A stretch of DNA of 5,344 bases from Verrucomicrobiales bacterium (GTDB lineage Bacteria; Verrucomicrobiota; Verrucomicrobiia; Verrucomicrobiales; V1-33): NCBI GenBank assembly GCA_023253575.1, contig JALRGB010000101.1, positions 1 to 5,344 on the forward strand, in the 5' to 3' direction. The notes below the pieces were generated by a model. It was not told the DNA's origin, searched no databases, and saw nothing but the letters and a program-made list of their open reading frames with translations. Shown one piece after another: positions 1-5,344 of this stretch. Position 1 is the first letter of the stretch, and the number at the start of each line of letters is the position of its first letter. Both the position numbers and the translations under genes were made by a program.

Positions 1-1
1 C

Positions 2-517
2 AGTACGGAAAGCGAATCGGATCCGGCGCGAAGCATGCTGACGCAGATCACCAAGGATGCAGGTGGCGGGGTGGTAGCTCGGCGCGAGTTTATCATGGAC
101 AGCAAAGGCCGGATCCGCCGCGGGGCCATCTGGGATGGCCGGGGCCAGTTGCAGGGGCGTACGGAATATGGATTTGACGCCTATGACCGCATCAATGAAG
201 AGCGGCTTTTTCATTCGAGCGGCCGCCTTCTGCGCCGCATGCTTTTTAAGTATGACGCAACCTCGCGGCGGCTGGTGGACAAATTTCTGACGTGGAATCC
301 GAAGGATCCATACGGTCCGCTGGTCGAGTCATCGCCGGGCAAGGAGGACGTTCCATTGTTGCCAGTGCAGAAGACGGACAAGGAACTCCCAGGTTATGGT
401 ATTCCCCAGCTGCGCGGCATGGACGAGTCTGGGGCTCCGCCGGCGGCCGCAACCAAACCCGCCCCGGTCGCACCTCCGCAAAAAAAAGGATTTTTCGACA
501 AGTTGCTCAAACGTTGA
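2..517 (+). CDS. Hypothetical YD-repeat-like protein, 5' end cut by window edge
   Basis: The reading frame is open to the left edge, so the gene probably begins upstream. The first ATG (35) has no Shine-Dalgarno-like sequence before it, and the residues ahead of it (STESESDPARS) read as ordinary protein. Numbered from that ATG, residues 23-85 hold degenerate units of about 26 residues: G37-x-L...FD48-A-Y-D-R52 matches G63-x-L...YD74-A-T-S-R78. This resembles the YD/RHS or YwqK-type beta repeats common in extracytoplasmic proteins. Next comes a Pro/Ala-rich linker (about 133-148) and a short basic, amphipathic end, KKGFFDKLLKR. The stop (515-517) lies 12 bases before the next gene, in the same frame, suggesting one operon. 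Function is unknown; location at or beyond the membrane is an inference, because any signal peptide would lie outside the window. It is probably a real gene, with uncertain start. Confidence 0.75.
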   Translation, partial: STESESDPARSMLTQITKDAGGGVVARREFIMDSKGRIRRGAIWDGRGQLQGRTEYGFDAYDRINEERLFHSSGRLLRRMLFKYDATSRRLVDKFLTWNPKDPYGPLVESSPGKEDVPLLPVQKTDKELPGYGIPQLRGMDESGAPPAAATKPAPVAPPQKKGFFDKLLKR

Positions 518-529
518 CGCTCCGAGCTC

Positions 530-2047
530 ATGCGCCCCATCACCCTTTTACATTCGCTTTTGTTGGTGGCCAGTCTGGCCGGATCGTGGGCCTACGCCCG
601 TTACCAGCGCCATTTGACCGGCGTAAAAATGGCGGATCGCAATGGCATTTCAGGATTTGGTTCTGGTATTGAGGCCGAGACGTCCGCTCCCGAGGGCACG
701 CCCGGCGCTGTCGGCGAGTCGGATGACCTGACGCTAGTGAAGAAGAACCTCGCGTTTTTTAAGGAACAAGTAGAACTCCTCCGCAAAGAAAACGAGAACC
801 TGAGCGCTTCAGTGCGCAAACTCTCCGAACAATTGTCAACCACCGACGCGGACGGGCCGGCGGGGCAGTCAGCCGGGTTCAGTCCGGAATCACTCGTCCG
901 CGAAGTAGAACTCATTCGTGAATTGAAGTTCGATCCCGCACCAAAGTTCGTCCGGGTGCCGGTCACCGAACTGGAGGCCAAAATCCGCACCGCGCTACGT
1001 GCCCGGATCACGGACGAGCAGGCCGCAGCGCACGGGCGGGCCGCGCTGGCCTTGGGGCTGGCCTATGAGGAATTTGATTTTATTGATGCGCTGACCGGGC
1101 TGACTTTGGAGCAGGCCGGCGGGTATTATGAAGCAAGCACCAATGAACTATTCATTGATGAGGCGGCTGAATTTGAAAAGCGACCGGACCTGAAAGGCAA
1201 GTTGGTCAAGGAGATAGCTTTTGCCTTATTGCAGCAGCATCATCCTGGAGTGGGAATTGATCCGGTGCATTCGCTCAATGATGACCAGGCAGTGGCGGCG
1301 CGGGCGTTTGTGTTGGGAGATGCGGTCTCGACCAAGATTCACTATGGAATGGTGGATGCGCTCAACAGTGATTTCAGTCGCTCGCAGGCCCCGATGTCGC
1401 AGACGGCTTTTTCGGCGGCGCCGCTTTATTTGCGACAGATGTTTCTTTTTCCGTACATGATGGGCAGTAGTTTTGCCCAGGAGATGTCACAAAATGACGG
1501 ACCCAAATCGCTAAATAAGGTCTTTGATCGCATTCCATCTTCTACGGCAGAGGTCCTTCATCCTGAGATTTATACGGCAACACCTCCGTTTTTGGCGGCC
1601 ACGGTGAACCACGAAGAAGTCTATGTGCGCGATACGGCGCCGTATGCCGACAACGTACTTGGTGAATTTGCGATTTATTTGTTGTTGAAGTCACGGGTCG
1701 CCGAAGAACAGGCATTTGAGGCAGCCTCCGGATGGCTCGGTGACCGGTATCTTTGTTACCCGGGTGCCGACGGCGTCAAAGGAGATCATGTCCACTGGCG
1801 GACGCTCTGGCAGTCGGAAAAAGACGCTGCAGAATTCATCAAGGCCGCGCAAACCATCTGGTTGCACCGCTACGCCATTCCGTGGAATGCCCGCTACGAA
1901 CAACCAGACGGTTCAACCATCGTCAACGATCCTACCCGCCAGCTGCGCCTGCGCCTCGGGCCGGATAAAAAGTCGGTCACGCTCGTGGACTCGCCCGATA
2001 GCGGATGGGCCGATGCCCTCGAAGCTGCCCTGCCCCCTGATTCCTGA
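530..2047 (+). CDS. Membrane-anchored coiled-coil protein with inactive metallopeptidase-like domain
   Basis: 505 residues in three parts. Residues 4-23 form a hydrophobic N-terminal segment, either a signal anchor or a signal peptide with A-Y-A before position 24. Residues 67-103 form a regular coiled coil with a-positions L74, V81, N88, V95, L102 and d-positions F77, L84, L91, L98. Residues about 120-445 match, from memory, a family of putative zinc metallopeptidases: GYYEASTNELFID (198-210), a helix where HELTHALQDQH is expected, a V-x-GDA segment (261-265), PSSTAEVLHPEIY (336-348), G-E-F (378-380), and AASGWLGDRY (398-407). The zinc site is gone: the helix reads KEIAF (227-231) and the usual EGDA reads LGDA, leaving only E228. 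It is therefore probably a non-catalytic, binding or structural protein facing the periplasm. It sits between the YD-repeat-like gene and acyP. No clear ribosome site precedes the start, but ATG 530 leads straight into the hydrophobic segment. The family match is inferred and was not searched. Confidence 0.88.
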   Translation: MRPITLLHSLLLVASLAGSWAYARYQRHLTGVKMADRNGISGFGSGIEAETSAPEGTPGAVGESDDLTLVKKNLAFFKEQVELLRKENENLSASVRKLSEQLSTTDADGPAGQSAGFSPESLVREVELIRELKFDPAPKFVRVPVTELEAKIRTALRARITDEQAAAHGRAALALGLAYEEFDFIDALTGLTLEQAGGYYEASTNELFIDEAAEFEKRPDLKGKLVKEIAFALLQQHHPGVGIDPVHSLNDDQAVAARAFVLGDAVSTKIHYGMVDALNSDFSRSQAPMSQTAFSAAPLYLRQMFLFPYMMGSSFAQEMSQNDGPKSLNKVFDRIPSSTAEVLHPEIYTATPPFLAATVNHEEVYVRDTAPYADNVLGEFAIYLLLKSRVAEEQAFEAASGWLGDRYLCYPGADGVKGDHVHWRTLWQSEKDAAEFIKAAQTIWLHRYAIPWNARYEQPDGSTIVNDPTRQLRLRLGPDKKSVTLVDSPDSGWADALEAALPPDS

Positions 2048-2065
2048 CTCCTCCTTTGCGATCCC

Positions 2066-2344
2066 ATGACTGCCCGTCTCGTTCGTTATGAAGGTCACGT
2101 CCAAGGCGTGGGCTTCCGCTATGGCGTGAAAAACCTCGCCCGAGGGTTTGAGGTCACCGGTACCGTGCGCAATCTTCCGGATGGCCGGGTCGAGCTGGTC
2201 GCTGTCTCTGCGGACCCTGACGAGTTGGCTGCCTTTCTAGAGGAAATCGCCGAGAACAGCCCGCTGGCCCACCACATTAAAAAAGTGCAATCGGCCCCGA
2301 TGCCGGTGCCTCCGGGTTTGCGGGGGTTTGAGATTATTGTGTGA
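2066..2344 (+). CDS. acyP: Acylphosphatase
   Basis: A 92-residue protein, the normal size for acylphosphatase (EC 3.6.1.7), a small cytoplasmic enzyme that hydrolyses acyl phosphates such as acetyl phosphate or 1,3-bisphosphoglycerate to a carboxylate and phosphate. The first signature is complete: GHVQGVGFR at residues 10-18, with R18 the phosphate-binding catalytic arginine. The second, GTVRNLPDGRVE (32-43), carries N36, the residue that positions the nucleophilic water. The C terminus, GLRGFEIIV, is the usual closing strand (G-F-x-I). The gene starts 18 bases after the pseudo-metallopeptidase stop and is probably read from the same mRNA. The gap has no Shine-Dalgarno sequence and instead contains a pyrimidine run, CTCCTCCTTT. 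Nothing in the sequence links the enzyme functionally to its upstream neighbour. The identification is very secure. Confidence 0.95.
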   Translation: MTARLVRYEGHVQGVGFRYGVKNLARGFEVTGTVRNLPDGRVELVAVSADPDELAAFLEEIAENSPLAHHIKKVQSAPMPVPPGLRGFEIIV

Positions 2345-2453
2345 AGTGACATGGAGGGAGGCCGACCCAGGTGTCGCGGCCGACGTCGGCATCGCTGCGG
2401 GTGGTGTGAAGTTCTTGACGGCGCGGCTGTTTCGGATCACGAAGAGAATAGTC
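2345..2453 (+). promoter_or_regulatory. 109-base intergenic region with palindrome and short direct repeats, before mutM
   Basis: This is the only sizeable gap in the left half of the window and the likeliest place for signals controlling mutM. It holds a perfect 12-bp palindrome, GCCGACGTCGGC (2379-2390). The heptamer GGCCGAC occurs at 2360-2366 and 2378-2384, an 18-base spacing, and the second copy runs into the palindrome. A 9-base direct repeat, GTGTGAAGT, lies at 2339-2347 (across the acyP stop) and 2404-2412. A TTGACG (2415-2420) resembles a -35 box, but no convincing -10 box follows at the right distance. A weak purine run, GAAGAGAA (2441-2448), sits just before the mutM start. Whether this is an operator, a weak terminator without a T-run, or a decayed intergenic repeat cannot be decided here. 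Confidence 0.3.
2379..2390. repeat. Perfect 12-bp palindrome upstream of mutM
   Basis: GCCGACGTCGGC is self-complementary over all 12 bases. It lies 63 bases before the mutM start codon, and a half-site copy (GCCGAC) occurs 18 bases upstream at 2361-2366. The symmetry suits a dimeric repressor site, but GC-rich DNA produces such palindromes by chance and no known regulator motif was recognised. Confidence 0.4.
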
Positions 2454-3359
2454 ATGCCTGAACTTGCTGAGGTTGATTATTTCCGTCGTCGCTGGGACCC
2501 TGGTATGGGGAAAGTGGTGGAGCATCTTGAGCTGCATGCGGGGGCTCGGGTTTTTCGCGGGTGCGAAACGGCTGGATGGCACTCTCTTTTGCAGGGCGCG
2601 GTCATGGAGATTTCGCTGGCCCATGGCAAGCAGATGATATTTGGATTTTCTGGTGGTGGGTGGCTGGGGGTTCACCTAGGCATGACGGGCGAGCTGCGGG
2701 TGGAGTCAGCTGGATATGAACCGGGCCGCCACGATCATTTGGTATTGAGGCAGGTGGACGGGGTGTTGGTTTTTGCGGATTCGAGGATGTTTGGGTGTTT
2801 GCGGCTGGATGTGGCGGTGGGCGGTCCGCCGGAGTGGTGGCGGCAGTTGCCTCCGGCCGTGACCAGCGGGGGTTTTACCCTCGACTGGGTGGACGGGCAC
2901 CTACGGCGGCGCCACCGGTCTCCGATCAAGGCGGTGTTGCTGGATCAGGCGGTTTTCCCTGGGGTGGGCAACTGGATGGCAGATGAAATCCTTTGGCGGA
3001 TGGGCCTGCATCCGCTCACTCTGGCGGGTAATCTGACGGGAGCGCCAAGCCGTGGGCTGCGCCACCACGTCCGGTGGGTGGCTCGCCGGGCCATGACCAC
3101 CATCGGGACCGACTGGAGCGAGCCCCCGGCCAGCTGGCTCTACCGGTATCGATGGGCGGCGGGCCACTGCTGCCCCCGCCCTCAGTGCGCCACCCCGCTC
3201 GTCCGCGAGGAGGCCGCAGGCCGGACCAGTTGCTGGTGCCCGTCTTGCCAGCCGCCGCCCGACGGGCCGACGCCGACTCGCAAGGCGCGCCCGGTCAGAA
3301 CCGGCCATCGGCGGGAAAACCCGCTGGCCACCCCGGCCGCACGGCCTCCACTGTCCTGA
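2454..3359 (+). CDS. mutM: Formamidopyrimidine-DNA glycosylase (Fpg/MutM)
   Basis: A bifunctional DNA glycosylase/AP lyase that removes 8-oxoguanine and formamidopyrimidines in base excision repair. The start is fixed at ATG 2454 because Pro2 must become the N-terminal nucleophile; the frame stays open back to an ATG at 2328, but that start would bury it. Key residues, with Met as 1, are P2, E3 and E6 (MPELAEV), K59 (HGKQ), the M77/R111/F113 lesion-pocket wedge (HLGMTG, DSRMFG), and the helix-two-turn-helix 163-187 with GVGNWMADE (N173). R257 lies in the zinc-ribbon loop. The ribbon cysteines are C240, C245, C262 and C265, giving Cx4C instead of the usual Cx2C in the first pair, with C239 as an alternative. 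At 301 residues it is about 30 longer than typical; the excess is a Pro/Arg-rich tail after Q266. Ala5 replaces the common Pro. The gene's G/T-rich 5' half and C-rich 3' half differ in strand composition. It converges on rnhC with a 15-base gap. Confidence 0.94.
   Translation: MPELAEVDYFRRRWDPGMGKVVEHLELHAGARVFRGCETAGWHSLLQGAVMEISLAHGKQMIFGFSGGGWLGVHLGMTGELRVESAGYEPGRHDHLVLRQVDGVLVFADSRMFGCLRLDVAVGGPPEWWRQLPPAVTSGGFTLDWVDGHLRRRHRSPIKAVLLDQAVFPGVGNWMADEILWRMGLHPLTLAGNLTGAPSRGLRHHVRWVARRAMTTIGTDWSEPPASWLYRYRWAAGHCCPRPQCATPLVREEAAGRTSCWCPSCQPPPDGPTPTRKARPVRTGHRRENPLATPAARPPLS
2652..2670 (+). other. Possible G-quadruplex-forming tract inside mutM
   Basis: Five G-runs occur in 19 bases on the coding strand: GG, GG, GGG, GG and GGGGG, separated by loops of one or two bases. 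This fits a two-layer G-quadruplex and encodes the glycine-rich GGGW turn (residues 67-70) of the glycosylase. More GG pairs cluster around 2808-2845. It may simply reflect glycine/tryptophan codons in a G-rich stretch. Confidence 0.35.
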
Positions 3360-3374
3360 GAGCGAAATTCTAGA

Positions 3375-4346
3375 TTAGGCGCTCGGGCGGAACGGTCGTT
3401 TGGTCCACTTTTTTTCGACGACGGGCAGCCCGAGTACCTCGTTAGCCGTCTTAAAGTGCATTTTGGCCGCTTTGGGTAACGCATCGACGCCGCGTTCCGC
3501 AATAAGCCGGGCGGCCTGCTTCTTGACATGCGTGGCGCCGCGCGGCAGCGGAAAGCCAAGGCGCCGCGAACACTCGTCCATCCAATCGATAAACCTCTCG
3601 CGCGCCAGAATGGAGGCCGCCGCCACCGCCGGGTCAGACTCGCCTTTGGTACGCTGGTCGAGCTGGAAATCACCCAGCTTTTTCGCTTTGACCGCGCGGG
3701 CGAGCACTTCTTCGTCGGCAAATTGGTCGCTCAAGGCGCGCGGGCACTCGGGTACGTAGCGCTTGAGCACGGCTATGACTTCAGCATGGCCCCAGGCCAG
3801 CAGGTAATTCAGACTGCGGAACTTCGGATAGAGTTCGTTGTATTTTGACGGTCCAATACTGAGCACATAACTCTGGGCGCGCGGAATGCTGCGGATGGCC
3901 TCGGCCAGCGCCCGAATGCCTTCATCGGTCGTGATGCGCTTGCTGTCCATCACGCCCGCCTCGCGCAACTGGCGCGCAATTTCTCGATCCGTGTAGACGC
4001 CCGCGATAACCAGCGGGCCGAAAAAGTCACCCTTGCCGCTTTCATCAATGCCGAAGTGCGGCTCGAACATATCCGGCTTTAGTACTTCCTCATATCCAAG
4101 CTCGGCGGAGCCGAGGATCTCCGGCTCCAACACGAAGGTGACAAAGTCTGAGGTCCCTTTCCCTTGCACTAGCACCTTCGGTCCTTTGCTGTACACGGCG
4201 ACCGTCACTTTGCCATTGGTCGCGGCATAGAGGGTGTATTCTTTTGGCACGAAGTCGAAGTTGCTGCGCTCTAGGAGCAACCGCAATCGCGATGCCTGAT
4301 CGCCGGTCAGGGCACGGGTGTAGGTGAGCAGTGGCTTGGCTGGCAT
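3375..4346 (-). CDS. rnhC: Ribonuclease HIII
   Basis: A 323-residue enzyme that cuts the RNA strand of RNA:DNA hybrids, clearing R-loops and primer RNA (EC 3.1.26.4). Residues about 1-90 form the N-terminal TBP-like substrate-binding domain (DUF3378) that marks RNase HIII, including the strand KVLVQGKGTSDFV (57-69). The catalytic domain begins at GIDESGKGDFFGPLV (99-113), a glycine- and lysine-rich form of the motif typical of HIII as opposed to HII. The four acidic metal ligands are present: D101, E102, D207 (SDQF) and D238 (DPAVAAASILAR). The protein ends in a short basic tail, KKWTKRPFRPSA. The ATG directly follows the TAA of the upstream esterase gene (TAAATG), and no Shine-Dalgarno sequence is visible in the end of that gene, so translation is probably coupled. 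The full motif set makes the call firm. Confidence 0.96.
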   Translation of the reverse strand: MPAKPLLTYTRALTGDQASRLRLLLERSNFDFVPKEYTLYAATNGKVTVAVYSKGPKVLVQGKGTSDFVTFVLEPEILGSAELGYEEVLKPDMFEPHFGIDESGKGDFFGPLVIAGVYTDREIARQLREAGVMDSKRITTDEGIRALAEAIRSIPRAQSYVLSIGPSKYNELYPKFRSLNYLLAWGHAEVIAVLKRYVPECPRALSDQFADEEVLARAVKAKKLGDFQLDQRTKGESDPAVAAASILARERFIDWMDECSRRLGFPLPRGATHVKKQAARLIAERGVDALPKAAKMHFKTANEVLGLPVVEKKWTKRPFRPSA

Positions 4347-5344
4347 TTACGGCTTAGGGGCGGTCACCATGGGAAAGTCGTCGGATCGGAATGGGGTGAG
4401 GGGGAGGCCGGCGGCCGAGACCACGTTGCAGACTGGGTTGTCGGCCCAAGCGTAGCGCACGGCGACGGGGGCGGGCACAGCGGCTGATGAAACGATGATC
4501 TGGTCGCGTTGGCCGCTGATTTGAGCGTCGGCCCAGACCCATTTGCGATCTTCGCCGCAGATGGCGAACCCTTTGACCACGGAGTCGTCGTGAGCGCGCA
4601 GTCCGCCGCTGACGTGGTTGAAGGCGAGCGTGATTTTGTCACCGGCGATCGACATGTTTTTAAATTCGGGGCTGTGGGCCGGCAGCGATGAAAGTCCGTA
4701 GTCGCGAGCAAGCGCCAGACGGGCCAGCCGTGCGGCGACTTCGCGTTTGTTGCGTGGGTGGATGTCATTGGCTTCGCCGGTGTCGATGATGACGGCCTGT
4801 CCGCCATTGGGAATAACCGACTGGGTCAGCGACTGGGCCTCGCGCAATTCCGCCCACGCGCTCTCTCCTGGCTCGGGTTTTTCGGCCATGAAATCGGCAA
4901 GTTGCACCCAGTAAAACGGAAAGTCTCCTTGTTTCCAGAGGTCTCGCCAATGTGAAATCATGAGCGGGAAAAGCGTCCGGTATTCGTGGGCACGTCCGGC
5001 ATTGGATTCCCCTTGATACCAGATGACGCCGCGGAGGCCGTAACCGACGGTTGAGTGCAGCACGCCGCCATAAATGTTGCCGGGGCGGGCGTTGCCGCTC
5101 ATGCCGTTGTCTGGTGCGCCGGGGCGTGGCGGAGGCGTCTGGCCGGCTGCTTCGGCGGCGGCCGCTTTGTCTTTCCACTCGGCTAGGGCGATTTCATACG
5201 CCGCCATCGCGGCGGGGAAAGCGTCTTCGCGCGCCTTCCATCCACCGGTGAGCGCAGCAAAACGCGGGTCCTGATCCAGAACGTCACGCCGGATCCACGC
5301 TTCAGCCGCCGATCCGCCCCACGCATTGTCAATCAACCCCACTG
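4347..5344 (-). CDS. Sialate O-acetylesterase family protein (SASA domain), N-terminal part outside the window
   Basis: At least 332 C-terminal residues of a SASA/SGNH-family carbohydrate esterase, which removes O-acetyl groups from sialic acids or other acetylated sugars and is usually exported. The first complete codon (5342-5340) is GTG, reading V-G-L-I-D-N-A-W-G-G-S. This is an internal family motif and not a start. Counting that Val as residue 1, the block GLRGVIWYQGESNA (102-115) carries the conserved WYQGESN signature. DIHP (193-196) supplies the catalytic Asp and His (D193, H195). The catalytic serine lies upstream, beyond the edge. Residues about 44-78 form an Ala/Lys- then Pro-rich insertion, which I recall as common in planctomycete and verrucomicrobial members. 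The last ~90 residues are a beta-rich accessory domain. The TAA stop touches the rnhC ATG. The natural substrate cannot be told from this fragment. Confidence 0.92.
   Translation of the reverse strand, partial: VGLIDNAWGGSAAEAWIRRDVLDQDPRFAALTGGWKAREDAFPAAMAAYEIALAEWKDKAAAAEAAGQTPPPRPGAPDNGMSGNARPGNIYGGVLHSTVGYGLRGVIWYQGESNAGRAHEYRTLFPLMISHWRDLWKQGDFPFYWVQLADFMAEKPEPGESAWAELREAQSLTQSVIPNGGQAVIIDTGEANDIHPRNKREVAARLARLALARDYGLSSLPAHSPEFKNMSIAGDKITLAFNHVSGGLRAHDDSVVKGFAICGEDRKWVWADAQISGQRDQIIVSSAAVPAPVAVRYAWADNPVCNVVSAAGLPLTPFRSDDFPMVTAPKP

Noticed and set aside
292..672. Frameshift product from the A8 run (480-487) into the -1 frame ending at 672
   Set aside because: The resulting tail has no conserved character, and the normal frame gives a sensible C terminus; there is no sign of a programmed shift such as a downstream structure.
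601..1011. 136-codon open frame on the minus strand, serine/arginine-rich
   Set aside because: It lies wholly inside the well-supported 530-2047 gene, has no recognisable motif, and has the composition of an antisense shadow.
2415..2450. Sigma-70-like promoter starting with TTGACG before mutM
   Set aside because: No acceptable -10 hexamer lies 16-18 bases downstream; the nearest AT-rich piece (AGAATA at 2445) is about 24 bases away.
2328..2453. N-terminal extension of the glycosylase from the ATG at 2328
   Set aside because: It would overlap acyP and hide the catalytic Pro2, which must be N-terminal; ATG 2454 gives the correct MPEL start.
3388..3416. Possible terminator for mutM: GGAAC...GGTCC followed by seven T
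   Set aside because: The stem has only about four pairs with a mismatch, and the T-run is accounted for by lysine codons of rnhC on the other strand.
3182..3721. 179-codon open frame on the minus strand spanning mutM and rnhC ends
   Set aside because: It overlaps rnhC in another frame and the opposite strand of mutM; arginine/serine-rich with no domain, so a GC-driven shadow.
5340..5342. GTG at the right edge as the start of the esterase
   Set aside because: It is the valine of an internal family motif (V-G-L-I-D-N-A-W-G-G), and the catalytic serine region must lie further upstream, so the gene simply runs off the window.

Overview
The window holds six protein genes and almost no free space. 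By eye the DNA is GC-rich. The gene set suggests a member of the Verrucomicrobiota or a close relative, with Opitutae-like as a guess. The reasons are an RNase HIII with an N-terminal TBP-like domain, an Fpg/MutM-type glycosylase starting MPELAEV instead of the usual MPELPEV, a sialate O-acetylesterase-family enzyme, and a YD-repeat-like hypothetical protein. This assignment rests on remembered family patterns, not on a search.

Left part (about 1-2344, + strand): three closely packed genes that look like one transcription unit. The first is the 3' portion of a hypothetical protein with YD/RHS-like degenerate repeats and a basic C-terminal tail. Twelve bases later comes a 505-residue membrane-anchored protein with a GCN4-like coiled coil. 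Its large C-terminal domain resembles a putative zinc-metallopeptidase family but lacks all the zinc-binding residues. Eighteen bases further on is a small, complete acylphosphatase (acyP).

Middle (2345-3374): a 109-base intergenic stretch with a 12-bp perfect palindrome and short direct repeats precedes mutM/fpg, which encodes a formamidopyrimidine-DNA glycosylase. Its start must be at 2454, because the mature protein needs Pro at its N terminus. It has an unusual Pro/Arg-rich C-terminal tail and ends only 15 bases from the convergent rnhC gene.

Right part (3375-5344, - strand): the C-terminal part of a SASA-family sialate O-acetylesterase, running off the right edge, is followed by rnhC (ribonuclease HIII). 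The stop and start codons abut as TAAATG, so the two are probably co-transcribed and coupled.

Functionally, mutM (8-oxoguanine repair) and rnhC (removal of RNA from RNA:DNA hybrids) both serve genome maintenance but lie on opposite strands. The esterase points to use of acetylated glycans. The most unusual item is the pseudo-metallopeptidase at 530-2047. No mobile elements, CRISPR arrays, tRNA or rRNA genes were seen.
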